64,000 nt of DNA from Oscillospiraceae bacterium (GCA_017549125.1 JAFYVL010000050.1:43832-107831); one strand, 5' to 3'; shown: positions 16,186 through 25,473, counted from the stretch's first letter. Numbers and translations are program-made. The notes: generated by a model from the sequence alone, not told the origin.

Positions 16186-17643
16186 TTAGTTGGCTTCTTT
16201 TAGATCTTTCAGAGAGTTTAACAATGTTTCCACGATCTCCTCACCGGTTCCTGCTACGAATTTGCAGATATCTACTTCATAGCTTCCAGTTTCAAAGGTG
16301 GACTTGTCAGGCATATATCCAAGATGATTGCCGGTATAGCCCATAACCAGAGTATGGGCATAGGGAGAACCCTCCTCCAGCATGATACCCAATGTGTCAT
16401 ACAGCTCAAAGGGTGCTGTCACAATGGCAAGGTCTTCACCGATGGTAATGGCGTTGAGTTCGATTTCCTCAGTGGGACCCAATTTGGCACGGCTGGCAAT
16501 GGCATTGGCATGGAAGGGAGAATAAATGCCATATTTATAGGCAATTTCCAAAGCTTCGTCCAGATTGCGGTTGGTGTTCCAAGCAGCGCTTACCTCCTTG
16601 GCACGAGCCACCATATTATCCATCTCATGGTTGATCTTGCCGTCCTGGATCACCTGTTTTATCTTTACACTGCCCGGATCCAATGGGGTGGCACTGTCCA
16701 GCGCCTGCTGGATGTGCTCCATCATAAATTTGGCATACTCGGCGCATTCGTCCGTTCTGGCTTCATTGGAGATTTTTGAGTAGGTATTGATATTGCCGCT
16801 GGCGCCCTGCAAAAACATGAATTCCGCATCCATGGTCAGAGCGACCGCCTCCCGCATTGCCCCCACGTAGTCAGCAGAGACCGCAAAGGTCTTGGAACTG
16901 TTGTCCAGATGGGGGTGCGCCCGGTAATTGGTCAGAAGAATGTCCTTTTCATCCTGGCGGGTGATCTTTACTATATGTAAAGTAGGGTCTGCCTCGGATA
17001 AATGCTGGGTGGTGGCATCTGCTGAATATTCATAGCCGTGATTATCGCCCCAATATACCGTACTGCCATCTTCCAGAACATTCGTATAGTTTCTCACAAA
17101 ATTCAGACGGTCAGTTTTCGCAGAACCGTAATAAAGTTGCGCAGGCTTTCTATTATTCATAGCTTCAAGAGCAGCCCCGCTTAGATTATCCACCATTTCT
17201 CCCAGGTAAGTCACCAATGCCTCTACTCCGGTCTGTGCGGAGTCCGGTGCAGCATGGGTATGGGATGCGCCCACATAGATCTGGGATTCGGGTATGCCGG
17301 TCTGTTGACTGATGCGCATACGAAGAGGCACCAAATACTGATCCGTTACGGTACACATATCCGTTTCGATCAGAATCACAGTTTCACCGTTTTCACCGGT
17401 GATAGCCATTACCGTACCCTTGAGAGGGTATTCCACATCGTTGGAAAAACGGTGCAAGGTAGAGCCGTAGCCCTGCAGAGGCACGGATTCTCGGGGGGTG
17501 ATGTCCACCATGCAGTAGCCGATATTCAACTGTCCTTCCACATAGCTGCTTTGCTGAGGCTGCGTTTCCTCAGTATTGCCGCCACACGCGCAAACGCCGA
17601 GCATCAGCGCCGCCAATATGCCAATGGCAATCAGTTTTTTCAT
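16186..17643 (-). CDS. Neutral/alkaline ceramidase-like lipoprotein (PF04734-type), copy 1
   Basis: 485 residues from the ATG at 17641-17643 (AGGAGAG 6 bases upstream; the longer frame to 17691 has no ribosome site). Lipoprotein signal with Cys at about 20. The mature part has the neutral ceramidase N-terminal domain signature: a metal-dependent amidase fold with MVDITPRESVPLQGYG, VGASHTHAAPD (H128, H130 probable zinc ligands), NYRAHPHLD and QGASGNINTYS, whose Ser would match the family nucleophile. Known family members cleave the amide of ceramide, but bacterial lipoprotein forms beside glycosidases are mostly untested, so the substrate is open. Encoded 20 bases after the activase and 9 before the 1847-residue protein; a paralogue at 40148 stands before the matching giant protein. 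Confidence 0.82.
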   Translation of the reverse strand: MKKLIAIGILAALMLGVCACGGNTEETQPQQSSYVEGQLNIGYCMVDITPRESVPLQGYGSTLHRFSNDVEYPLKGTVMAITGENGETVILIETDMCTVTDQYLVPLRMRISQQTGIPESQIYVGASHTHAAPDSAQTGVEALVTYLGEMVDNLSGAALEAMNNRKPAQLYYGSAKTDRLNFVRNYTNVLEDGSTVYWGDNHGYEYSADATTQHLSEADPTLHIVKITRQDEKDILLTNYRAHPHLDNSSKTFAVSADYVGAMREAVALTMDAEFMFLQGASGNINTYSKISNEARTDECAEYAKFMMEHIQQALDSATPLDPGSVKIKQVIQDGKINHEMDNMVARAKEVSAAWNTNRNLDEALEIAYKYGIYSPFHANAIASRAKLGPTEEIELNAITIGEDLAIVTAPFELYDTLGIMLEEGSPYAHTLVMGYTGNHLGYMPDKSTFETGSYEVDICKFVAGTGEEIVETLLNSLKDLKEAN

Positions 17644-17662
17644 ATTGCGCTCTCCTATCATT

Positions 17663-18565
17663 TTAATCATCCAGCATTCCGTTGACAGCATTTATGCCAA
17701 AAGAACGAAGGATCGATACAGGCCTGTTAAGATCCTGCGCCAGAACTTTTACATCCGGCAGAGTATTGGGCAGATCCAGTGCATCATACTTGCCGTCAGC
17801 AAAATTATGATAACCTAAGACCTTGACCTTGGTGATGCCGGGAAGCTTCGCCAGAAACTTGCCAATAGCTTCACACTCACCATCATTCCAGCCGGGCACA
17901 TAGGGGTAACGGATCTCCACCCTGTGACCATTTTGACATAAGTAACGAAGATTCTCCAAAATTTGTTCATTGTCTCGTCCGGTACAATGTTTGTGTACCA
18001 GAGGATCTATAGCTTTGATGTCATATAAAAAAGTATCTGCGTATGGAGCAATTTTTCGGAAGATATCCTGCTTCACAGCGCCGCAGGTATCTATATCCAC
18101 GCTGATCCCTTCTTCATAAAGGGCTTTGGCAAGCGCCACTGCAAATTCCGGCTGCGCCAGACATTCGCCACCGGAGAGGGTAACACCGCCATTGCTATTT
18201 TGAAAAAAGGCTTTATCCTGAAGCAGTTTTTTCACCAAAGCATCCAGCTGCCACCGGATTCCGTAAGCCTGTCTGGCATCACCGGGGCAGTATTCGGTAC
18301 AATCCATACAGCCGTCACAAAGGATTCTGTTTGTGACAGGCTTACCGTTTTCCATGGTGATGGCATTGCGCTTGCAGCTGGTTACACAGCTGCCACACCC
18401 CATACACTTTTCTTTATAAAAGCCAATCTCTGGCTTAAAGCCGATTCCTTCCGGATTGTGACACCAAACGCATTTTAGCGGACATCCCTTAAAAAACACA
18501 GTTGTCCGCAATCCGTTACCGTCATGGACGGCACTTCGCTTGATACCGGCAATAATTCCTTCCAT
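17663..18565 (-). CDS. Glycyl radical enzyme activating enzyme (radical SAM)
   Basis: 300 residues. FFKGCPLKCVWCHNPE carries the radical SAM cluster ligands C28, C32 and C35. Next comes an inserted two-cluster ferredoxin domain with C54/C57/C60/C64 and C83/C86/C89/C93, as in activases of non-PFL glycyl radical enzymes. GGVTLSGGECL is the SAM-binding GGE region. It should reductively cleave SAM and place a radical on the glycine of the enzyme encoded 18 bases upstream. The RBS GAGAGG is 7 bases before the ATG. The gene order enzyme-then-activase is usual. A cytoplasmic, strictly anaerobic function. Confidence 0.95.
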   Translation of the reverse strand: MEGIIAGIKRSAVHDGNGLRTTVFFKGCPLKCVWCHNPEGIGFKPEIGFYKEKCMGCGSCVTSCKRNAITMENGKPVTNRILCDGCMDCTEYCPGDARQAYGIRWQLDALVKKLLQDKAFFQNSNGGVTLSGGECLAQPEFAVALAKALYEEGISVDIDTCGAVKQDIFRKIAPYADTFLYDIKAIDPLVHKHCTGRDNEQILENLRYLCQNGHRVEIRYPYVPGWNDGECEAIGKFLAKLPGITKVKVLGYHNFADGKYDALDLPNTLPDVKVLAQDLNRPVSILRSFGINAVNGMLDD

Positions 18566-18583
18566 AGCTTAACCTCTCGCCGA

Positions 18584-20653
18584 TCATCTCACCAACAACT
18601 CGGAGCGTCGGATAAACTCATCCTGAGATTTTCTGGACAGGTGTGTAAACAATACATTCCAGCCGCACATACGCACCTGCAGGTTGGGATACTTCTCAGG
18701 GTATTCCTGGGCATCCCGCAGGGTAACCGTATCCAATATATTGTAGTGAACCGTCTGACCGCCTGCCTGCATGAAGGTATCCAAGGTAGCCATCAGCACA
18801 TTGGTACCGTTTTCACCGCGGACGGCAAAAGAATGCAGGTCAATATCCAACACAGAGCCATTTACCGCATCCACACCGTCCAAAGAGGCGACGGACAAAA
18901 TGTGTCCCGTAGGGCCTTCCTTATCCCTACCAAAGGTGCAGCTGGTATTCTGGGACAGGGTTTCGCCCTTGTAACGACCGTCGGCGCTTGCGGCAGTATG
19001 GACGCCCCAATCGCTGCGCCAGTTGATAGAGAACAGACCCAGGCGGTACACACCGCCCTTGGCGTTGGGCTGATTGTTGATGAAGTCCGACAGATGCTTC
19101 ACAATATCCTGGGCCAAAGCATCTACTTCCGGATTGGCCGTGCCGAATTTCGGCAGCTTATGACGGGCAATTCCGCGCAGAATTTCCTGTCCCTCCCAGT
19201 TGTTATCCAGTATTTCCACAAACTCCTGCAAGCTCAGGCGATGATCCTCATAAACCAACTTACGGATGGCATACAAAGAATCCACCACGGTGCCCAATCC
19301 AATGGCATTGACAGAAGTGTTGTTATACCGGGCGGCAAAATCCGCATAGGCATCGCCGCCGTTTTCCACGCAGCTGGATAAACAGGCAGAAAAGAACGGT
19401 GACGCATGCACCATGGGATAGTATTTTTCATAATGGTTCGTCATGACCATGGACTGGTCAGCAAAATGCTTTACATTGGCAAGGAATGCTGTGTACAAGG
19501 CATCAAAGCTATCAAAATCTGTGGGCACTTCATGACCCAGCATCTGCTCACTCATGCCATCCTTGCCGCCATGCAGTGTGACCTCCAATGCCTTTGGCAA
19601 GCTCATACGCGATGCACAGCTGCAAGGCACTTCTTCCTGTGCGCTGGCCTCATAGCAGCCCACAATCGCATAGCCGGCAGCATCCTCCCGGCTTACCCCC
19701 AGCTTTACCAATCCGTCCACCATCAGCTGATTGTTGATAAACACCAAGCTGTTGCCGCCGGATTTGACGCATTGCATGCAGGTGTGCAGGAAATCCCGGG
19801 GCATATCCGGGTTGCACAGAATGTGCAGCTTGGTATTGGGCAGTTTGGTTGCCGCATAGGCATCCAGCAGAATATAGGACATGGCATTGACCTGGCTCTT
19901 GCCGCTGTCATCTGTGCCTGCAATGGCAAAGGGCAAGTTGGCGTTGGCCTTGATTGCGTCAATTTCCATCATGTACAAACGGGTCAATTCCTTCACGCAG
20001 TCCAAATCCGTTTCTTTTTCATAAAACGGGAGGGCCAGCTGATCCAGCCGTCCCATGGTGCGAATATCCGTGGCATCAAAGAATTGCTGCAGAGTATAAA
20101 ATACCAGGGTCATCTGGTAGCACTCAAATAAATTTGAGGGCGGATTCTCTGCCAAGTTGCGGATTCCCTGTGCCATGGCAGCCTTGCCTGCCTTTTCCGC
20201 TTCTTCTGCAGCCCGGTGCATGAAACGCAGAGCCGCATCAAATACCAGTATTTCTCCTTCTACAAAATCCGGATTTCTGGCTTCGCCTGTCCGATCCAAA
20301 ATTCGCTGCTTCAGCCCCTTCAGGCCCAATTGCATAATATTGTTCCACACAGGAGCTGTGTGACCAAAGTCACAGGAACCGTAAATGGCAAAATGGCTGC
20401 GACCATCCCGCAATTGCTGAGGGGTGGCGGGAACAATATGCTGGCGTACCCGTTTTGTGATCAAGTGTCGCAAAACCCGCTCGTCCTGCTCTGCATTGGT
20501 TTTAACAAAATAGGTGGATTCCTCAGGAACTGTTATCTCACAATGATCCAACAGAAATGCAATGATCTTAGCATCTGTCAAAAATACATTCTCTTTATTT
20601 TCTGCCTCGGCATCGATCCGAAGAGCATTCTCTAAAAGCATCTCATATGTCAT
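18584..20653 (-). CDS. Glycyl radical enzyme of unknown substrate (PFL-like superfamily)
   Basis: 689 residues from the ATG at 20651-20653 (AGGAGGAG 7 bases upstream; the frame to 20716 lacks a site). The glycine loop near the end reads VRMCGWNVLF with G664 as radical site, against the usual RVxGY. The active-site Cys is C333 in VGCYEAS, with E335 as likely base; diol- and choline-type lyases have GCVEP here. The protein is some 100 or more residues shorter than most family members (about 780-850). So it is a real glycyl radical enzyme with its own activase, but none of the named types (PFL, diol dehydratase, CutC, HypD, IslA) can be claimed. First gene of the six-gene operon, facing an AraC regulator, which suggests induction by a substrate linked to the glycan being degraded. 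Confidence 0.9.
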   Translation of the reverse strand: MTYEMLLENALRIDAEAENKENVFLTDAKIIAFLLDHCEITVPEESTYFVKTNAEQDERVLRHLITKRVRQHIVPATPQQLRDGRSHFAIYGSCDFGHTAPVWNNIMQLGLKGLKQRILDRTGEARNPDFVEGEILVFDAALRFMHRAAEEAEKAGKAAMAQGIRNLAENPPSNLFECYQMTLVFYTLQQFFDATDIRTMGRLDQLALPFYEKETDLDCVKELTRLYMMEIDAIKANANLPFAIAGTDDSGKSQVNAMSYILLDAYAATKLPNTKLHILCNPDMPRDFLHTCMQCVKSGGNSLVFINNQLMVDGLVKLGVSREDAAGYAIVGCYEASAQEEVPCSCASRMSLPKALEVTLHGGKDGMSEQMLGHEVPTDFDSFDALYTAFLANVKHFADQSMVMTNHYEKYYPMVHASPFFSACLSSCVENGGDAYADFAARYNNTSVNAIGLGTVVDSLYAIRKLVYEDHRLSLQEFVEILDNNWEGQEILRGIARHKLPKFGTANPEVDALAQDIVKHLSDFINNQPNAKGGVYRLGLFSINWRSDWGVHTAASADGRYKGETLSQNTSCTFGRDKEGPTGHILSVASLDGVDAVNGSVLDIDLHSFAVRGENGTNVLMATLDTFMQAGGQTVHYNILDTVTLRDAQEYPEKYPNLQVRMCGWNVLFTHLSRKSQDEFIRRSELLVR

Positions 20654-20716
20654 AAGCCTTCTCCTCCTATACTTTTTACTCAATAATAAACAACTGCAGC
20701 TGGTCTGTAAATCCAC

Positions 20717-20759
20717 AAATCATATGTTTTATACAATTCGAAATTGAGTTATATGATTT
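20717..20759. promoter_or_regulatory. Nested palindrome between the GRE operon and the AraC gene (candidate operator)
   Basis: AAATCATAT (20717-20725) and ATATGATTT (20751-20759) form a perfect 9-bp inverted repeat. Inside it CAATT-CGA-AATTG (20734-20746) is a second palindrome, centred two bases away. It lies between the two divergent genes, immediately before the AraC promoter. A plausible AraC binding site controlling both directions. Confidence 0.55.
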
Positions 20760-20762
20760 TCA

Positions 20763-20791
20763 TTGCATATTGTGAACAATCGTGTTATACT
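20763..20791 (+). promoter_or_regulatory. Promoter of the AraC gene at 20838
   Basis: TTGCAT (20763-20768), 17-base spacer, TATACT (20786-20791), 46 bases before the start codon and touching the palindrome on its upstream side. Confidence 0.65.
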
Positions 20792-20837
20792 TTCATTACA
20801 TTATTTGTGCATTTCCTACCATTTAGGAGGGATTGAC

Positions 20838-21629
20838 ATGTCAGATATTACCAAAAAGCAATTATATATTACGCAACTAAGTAGAGTGGTAGAGACCCAT
20901 CTTACCAGACGATACATTCCCATGGACAAACCCCACAACCGGGATACCTTTTTATATATCCTGTCCGGCACTTGCATTTTCACCATAGATAACGGAGATG
21001 TTTTTCAGATCCAAGCCGGTGATATGGTATACCTTGCTAAAAATCAGGACTATTCCCTGGAGGTCACCAGTGAGGATTATCGATATATCGTATGCGATTT
21101 TCATTTCCGTGCCCAAAAAAACAATCATGCTCTGCACATACGCACCAACAATCCTGCACAGTATGAGCGGCTGTTCCGCAAGCTGTTGAAGGTGTTTTCT
21201 ATCACTGCACCGGACAGACGAATCAGAAGTATGGCTTTGCTTTACGAGATATACAGCCTGATGATTCAAAATAACCAGGATATGTATGTACCCGGGTCAT
21301 CCAGAGTTCGGATTGAAAATGCCCGGGCATATATTCAGGAAAATATCTCAGATCCTAACTTGAGTGTGGCAGAGCTGGCAAAGACGGCACAAATGAGTGA
21401 AGTGCATTTCAGAAAGCTGTTTTCAAATCTTTACAACTGCACCCCCTCCAAGTATATCCTGCAGCACCGTGTCAGCTATTCGCAAAAGCTTATGGCTCTA
21501 AACGAGCTACAGCTGGAGGATATTGCTCTGCAGTCCGGCTTCTCCTCTCTGCCCCATTTCTGCCGTGTGTTCAAAAATGTGACAGGGACGACTCCGGCTG
21601 TGTTTCGGCGTGATTTGCCCGTAGAATAA
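20838..21629 (+). CDS. AraC-family transcriptional regulator (operon 1)
   Basis: 263 residues from the ATG at 20838 (AGGAGGG 6 bases upstream; the frame open from 20763 has no site). Residues ~20-110 form a cupin-like sensing domain (TFLYILSGTCIFTIDNGD, IQAGDMVYL), and ~160-263 the two AraC helix-turn-helix units (LSVAELAKTAQMSEVHFRKLF ... IALQSGFSSLPHFCRVFKNVTGTTP). Cupin AraC proteins usually bind a sugar and activate a neighbouring operon. It is divergent from the glycyl-radical operon and 80 bases upstream of GH30, so it likely controls both. Ligand unknown. Confidence 0.92.
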   Translation: MSDITKKQLYITQLSRVVETHLTRRYIPMDKPHNRDTFLYILSGTCIFTIDNGDVFQIQAGDMVYLAKNQDYSLEVTSEDYRYIVCDFHFRAQKNNHALHIRTNNPAQYERLFRKLLKVFSITAPDRRIRSMALLYEIYSLMIQNNQDMYVPGSSRVRIENARAYIQENISDPNLSVAELAKTAQMSEVHFRKLFSNLYNCTPSKYILQHRVSYSQKLMALNELQLEDIALQSGFSSLPHFCRVFKNVTGTTPAVFRRDLPVE

Positions 21630-21709
21630 GCCCGGCACACCCATTGTGAAATCAGCGTGCGACCGTTCGCAAATACAGGAAAACCATTTCAATGTTTAAG
21701 GAGAATACC

Positions 21710-23071
21710 ATGAAGATCATAAAGTCTATCCCCGCAGATCATCTGTATTATCAAGAAACAAACGTGCAACCCGGAGATATCAAACCGACCCGGGAGCGCG
21801 GCGTGATCAACATTTACCCCGAGATCCGTTATCAGCAGATCATGGGTATCGGCGGTGCTTTTACCGAGTCTGCCGCATACAACTATTCTTTGCTTTCCCC
21901 TGCGCAACGGCAGGATTTTATGGAAAAGCACTTCAGCAAGGAAAAAGGCCTGGGCTACAACTTTGGTCGTTGCCATATAAACTCCTGCGACTTTTCCCTG
22001 GATATTTACACCTATGTTCAGGAGGGCGATCCGGATCTGTCCAGCTTCAGCCTGGAACGGGATCGCAAGTATGTGATTCCCTTCATCAAGGATGCCCTAA
22101 AATATACCGGTCAGGATTTAATGCTCTTCGCCTCTCCCTGGTCGCCCCCTGCCTATATGAAGGACAACAACAGTATGGTCGAAGGCGGCTGTCTGAAAGA
22201 GGAATATAAGTCCCTATGGGCAAAATATTATGCCCGTTACATCCAGGAAATGGAAAAAGAGGGTATCAGAATCTCTGCCGTTTCCGTCCAGAACGAACCC
22301 AGAGCCATTCAGCCCTGGGAAAGCTGCGGCTATAGTGCCCAGCAAGAGGCAGAGTTTATTGAAAAGTATTTAGCCCCTACTCTGGATGCAGAGGGATTAT
22401 CCCATATCAAGATCATCATTTGGGATCATAACAAAGAGCGTGTCTACGAACGCGCCAGAGACACCCTTTCCAATCCTGCCGTGAACCAGCGGGTGTGGGC
22501 CGTGGGTCACCATTGGTATTCCGGTGACCATTTTGAGGGTCTGCGTCTTGTGCATGAGCAGTTCAATAAGGTGCTGATCAGCTCCGAGATCTGCGGTCTC
22601 ATCTACGAAGACCCCATTACGCTGGCAGAAAAATATGGTAAGGAGATCTGTGAGGATTTGAATAATTTCACATCCTATTTCTGCGATTGGAATTTGCTGC
22701 TGGATGAAGAAGGCGGTCCGTTCCATAATCGTACCCGCAAACCCAAGCCCGGTCAAAAGATCTTCGAGGATAAATCCAAGGGCTGCCACGCACCTGTACT
22801 GTATAACAAGCAGACCGGTGAGCTGATCTATACGCCCATTTATTATTATATCGGTCATTTCTCCCGCTATATTCAAAAAGGTGCTTATCGTGTGGCTACT
22901 ACCAAGCACGACCATCAGCTGTATACCTGTGCCTTCCAGAATCCGGACGGTTCGTTGGTGTTGGTAGTGATGAATCCTACGGATGCGCCCATGGGTGCAA
23001 ACATTCGCCACAAGGACACGATTACAGGCACCACACTTCCTCCCCACAGCATCACAACAGCTATCCTCTAA
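21710..23071 (+). CDS. GH30 family glycosidase (glucosylceramidase-like)
   Basis: 453 residues from the ATG at 21710, preceded by AAGGAGAATACC; the ATG at 21692 is before that site. TIM-barrel enzyme with side beta domain. Acid/base E196 in SVQNEPRAI, nucleophile E293 in LISSEICGL; GIGGAFTESAAY near residue 50 is the classic GH30 subgroup opening shared with human glucocerebrosidase. No signal peptide, so it is cytoplasmic. Family activities include beta-glucosylceramidase, beta-1,6-glucanase and beta-xylosidase/fucosidase; the sequence does not decide. A ceramidase-like gene in the divergent operon makes a sphingolipid substrate worth testing, but cytoplasmic location argues for oligosaccharides. 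Confidence 0.9.
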   Translation: MKIIKSIPADHLYYQETNVQPGDIKPTRERGVINIYPEIRYQQIMGIGGAFTESAAYNYSLLSPAQRQDFMEKHFSKEKGLGYNFGRCHINSCDFSLDIYTYVQEGDPDLSSFSLERDRKYVIPFIKDALKYTGQDLMLFASPWSPPAYMKDNNSMVEGGCLKEEYKSLWAKYYARYIQEMEKEGIRISAVSVQNEPRAIQPWESCGYSAQQEAEFIEKYLAPTLDAEGLSHIKIIIWDHNKERVYERARDTLSNPAVNQRVWAVGHHWYSGDHFEGLRLVHEQFNKVLISSEICGLIYEDPITLAEKYGKEICEDLNNFTSYFCDWNLLLDEEGGPFHNRTRKPKPGQKIFEDKSKGCHAPVLYNKQTGELIYTPIYYYIGHFSRYIQKGAYRVATTKHDHQLYTCAFQNPDGSLVLVVMNPTDAPMGANIRHKDTITGTTLPPHSITTAIL

Positions 23072-23135
23072 AACACATTGCAATTTCTAATATCAGGTAT
23101 AAAATAGTAAGTAATAAAGATTAATGGAGGTACCT

Positions 23136-24437
23136 ATGAAAAAGGTTTCTGTTATTATTCTCGGCGCTGGAAACCGGGGTTCTGCTTATTCCACACATAT
23201 GTCCCAAATGCCGGAGCAGTACGAAATCGTTGGTGTGGCCGATCCAGACCCTGCTCGGGTAGAGAGAATGCGCAGCGCATGTCATATTCCTGCAGAAAAC
23301 TGCTTCAGTAGCTGGGAGGATATTTTGTCCCGTCCTAAGATGGCAGATGTCTGTGTGATCTCCATGGTGGATAATATACACTATTATCCCGCCCTGAAGG
23401 CCATTGACCTGGGGTATAACCTGCTGCTGGAAAAGCCTGTGGCACAAACTGCACAGGAGTGTGCCGATATTGCCATTGCAGCCAAGAAGAAGGGTGTTTC
23501 CGTATTGGTTTGCCATGTACTGCGCTACACGCCCTTTTTCAATGCTGTTAAGAAAGTAATTATGGATGGAACCATTGGTGATATTATGTCTGTGATCCAT
23601 GTGGAGGCCGTAGGCAATGTGCATCAGAGCCACAGCTATGTTCGGGGCAACTGGCACAACGAGGCCGAATCTACTCCCATGCTGCTGGCAAAGAGCTGCC
23701 ACGATATTGACATCCTGCAATGGCTTCTGGATAAGCCCTGTAAGCGTGTTCAATCCTTCGGCAGCCTGCGACATTTCACCAAAGAAAACGCGCCTGAGGG
23801 CGCTCCTGTACGCTGTGCAGACGGCGGTTGCCCCGCAGCGGAAATCTGTCCATACAACTGCATGAAGCTGTATTACGACGACAAGAATAACGCATGGTTC
23901 CGCCGTGCAAGTACCCGAAATATTGCCAAGGGCGAGCTACCTACAGATGAGGAAGTCCTAGAGGCGCTCCGCACCACCGATTACGGTCTGTGTGTCTACC
24001 AGGCAAACAATGATGTGGTGGATCATCAGGTTGTCAATATGGAATTTGAAGGCGGCGTAACTGTCAGCTTCTCCATGAACTGCTTTAACAAGGGTGGTCG
24101 TTTTATTCGTATGTTCGGCACCAAGGGTGAGTTGATTGCGGATATGTCCAACAGCACCATCCGGGTGTATACCTTTGCAGATAAGCAGTATCGTGATGTG
24201 CCGGTTACCCGTGCTGAGGAGAGTATCCTGGGCGGTCACGGCGGCGGCGATCTGGGCATTGTGAAGGAGCTGTATGAATATCTGAGCGGCTGCTACACCG
24301 GTTATCGTGCCGCGGATATCGAGACTTCCGTCAAGAATCACTTGATTTGCTTCGCAGCTGAAAAATCCCGACACAATGGAACCGTGGAAAGCGTGGATGC
24401 TTACATGGAAGCATACGGCATAAAAAACGAATACTAA
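23136..24437 (+). CDS. Gfo/Idh/MocA-family NAD(P)-dependent oxidoreductase with Cys cluster
   Basis: 433 residues from the ATG at 23136 (GGAGG 5 bases upstream). Rossmann fold at 1-120 with VIILGAGNRGSAY and the EKPVAQT lysine motif; substrate domain at ~125-433 with KSCHDIDIL, the position of the usual catalytic His. Between ~225 and 250 is an insert C.DGGCPAAEICPYNC with four closely spaced cysteines, suggesting a metal site; this variant occurs in uncharacterised family members. Likely oxidises or reduces a sugar, inositol or sugar acid freed by GH30, 64 bases upstream. Followed by the hairpin of repeat B, which may serve as its terminator. Confidence 0.88.
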   Translation: MKKVSVIILGAGNRGSAYSTHMSQMPEQYEIVGVADPDPARVERMRSACHIPAENCFSSWEDILSRPKMADVCVISMVDNIHYYPALKAIDLGYNLLLEKPVAQTAQECADIAIAAKKKGVSVLVCHVLRYTPFFNAVKKVIMDGTIGDIMSVIHVEAVGNVHQSHSYVRGNWHNEAESTPMLLAKSCHDIDILQWLLDKPCKRVQSFGSLRHFTKENAPEGAPVRCADGGCPAAEICPYNCMKLYYDDKNNAWFRRASTRNIAKGELPTDEEVLEALRTTDYGLCVYQANNDVVDHQVVNMEFEGGVTVSFSMNCFNKGGRFIRMFGTKGELIADMSNSTIRVYTFADKQYRDVPVTRAEESILGGHGGGDLGIVKELYEYLSGCYTGYRAADIETSVKNHLICFAAEKSRHNGTVESVDAYMEAYGIKNEY

Positions 24438-24457
24438 CATAGCATAAGTGTAAAAAC

Positions 24458-24496
24458 ACCCCTGTGGTTCCTTTTTCCAGGAATCACAGGGGTTTT
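24458..24496 (+). terminator. Hairpin of repeat B, probable terminator of the oxidoreductase gene
   Basis: ACCCCTGTGGTTCC (24458-24471) pairs with GGAATCACAGGGGT (24480-24493) with one G-T pair, followed by four T. Same fold as the hairpins in copies A and C. Confidence 0.6.
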
Positions 24497-24690
24497 ATGG
24501 CTTTTAGCGACGATCGACTGGCAAAAAGCCTTTCGACTGTCTCTTTGGTGCGCGAGGCGGGACTTGAAGGCTTCTCACGCCCTCCGACCTTCGACCCATC
24601 GACTGGCAGAAACGGGTGCCGATGTGGTTTTGGGCGACCTCCCGACGACCAAATGCCCAAAAACCGCTATCGCAAGCTTTGCGACCTCCG
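24458..24690. repeat. Dispersed tRNA-3'-end-containing repeat, copy B
   Basis: Lacks the 60-base opening block of copies A and C and starts with the hairpin 21 bases after the oxidoreductase stop. Then follow a decayed minus-strand terminator, the tRNA-like end (CCA at 24545-24547 on the minus strand) and the ~90-base tail shared with C up to GCGACCTCCG. Apparent frames over it on either strand are not genes. Confidence 0.8.
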
Positions 24691-24694
24691 CCCC

Positions 24695-25020
24695 TCATCC
24701 GGCTTCGTAAACCAGGTCTCCGATCTTCTGGGCTGCCTCTTTCGCCACAGAGGGAAGAATGTGGCTGTAAATGTTCATACCGAAATCGGAATTCGGGGTA
24801 ATAAAATCCAGTTCCAAAATTTCCACAGTGCCAATAGCTTTGTCTACTGTAGAACCATCAGGAACGCCTGCAGCAGCCAGGGCAGTTGCCAGGTTCTGGA
24901 AGGGTTGGCTATCTTCTGGATAAGACTGCTTTATGTAGAATTTACGTCCATAGCTATCTTCCAGATCGTAAAAAACATCAAGGATCTTCTTGTCATTTTT
25001 TGCTCGAACTTGCATATCAG
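24695..25020 (-). pseudogene. 3' scrap of an unidentified gene fused to the GH36 scrap
   Basis: Minus-strand frame with a plausible protein stretch AKNDKKILDVFYDLEDSYGR continuing to KIGDLVYEAG and a stop at 24695. About 100 residues, no motif I can name. It takes over in another frame exactly where GH36 similarity ends, so it lacks its own start. Possibly from a mobile element, given the repeat next to it. Confidence 0.4.
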
Positions 25021-25473
25021 CGATGCAATCTTCGCATCCTTCACACCCTCGGCAATGGGAACGAACAGTTCCTTCTCCCCTTCCAGATTCCAAACTGCCA
25101 AATAGATCTTGTTATCGTTTTTCAGGCCTGCAACTACCGTCTTTTCGCCAAACTGGGTAAAGCCCATGGAAAAATACGGAAGCGCGGTCTTTTTCATTTC
25201 AGACAGGGTGTTATAGTAGGCAACACCCTCCCGGATCAAGTCCATTTGATGTTCATTTAAGTAGTCCAGATGGCTTGCCAGGTGCATTCTACCCAGGAAG
25301 CTGTTGATCATATTGATCACAATGCGATCGTCAGATACATCTTCACCTTTTTCACAATCGGAGGCTACCGGATAGCTCCACACCGCCGCCTTCTCCGGCA
25401 AAACTGCCGCCAGGATATTGCCGGCAATGTAGGGATAACGCAGATAATCGGTCTGATCGGAGGTGGATACCAT
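25021..25473 (-). pseudogene. C-terminal fragment of a GH36 alpha-galactosidase
   Basis: Reads TSDQTDYLRYPYIAGNI, LPEKAAVWSYPV, INMINSFLGRMHLASHL and FTQFGEKTVVAG, the end of the GH36 barrel (the SDQ stretch carries the usual acid/base Asp) plus the C-terminal beta domain. The nucleophile half is absent. The frame runs on to a stop at 24931 after leaving the homology. Its cut 5' end lies back to back with the GH2 fragment on the other strand. Not functional. Confidence 0.65.

Noticed and set aside
24931-25093. Programmed frameshift between the GH36 frame and the following frame
   Set aside because: The two frames belong to unrelated proteins and no slippery sequence is present; a fusion of broken genes explains it better.
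24464-25105. Open frames over repeats B and C that resemble each other (reading VREAGLEGFSRPPT)
   Set aside because: The shared protein sequence is simply the translation of the tRNA-like repeat and is common as a false gene call.
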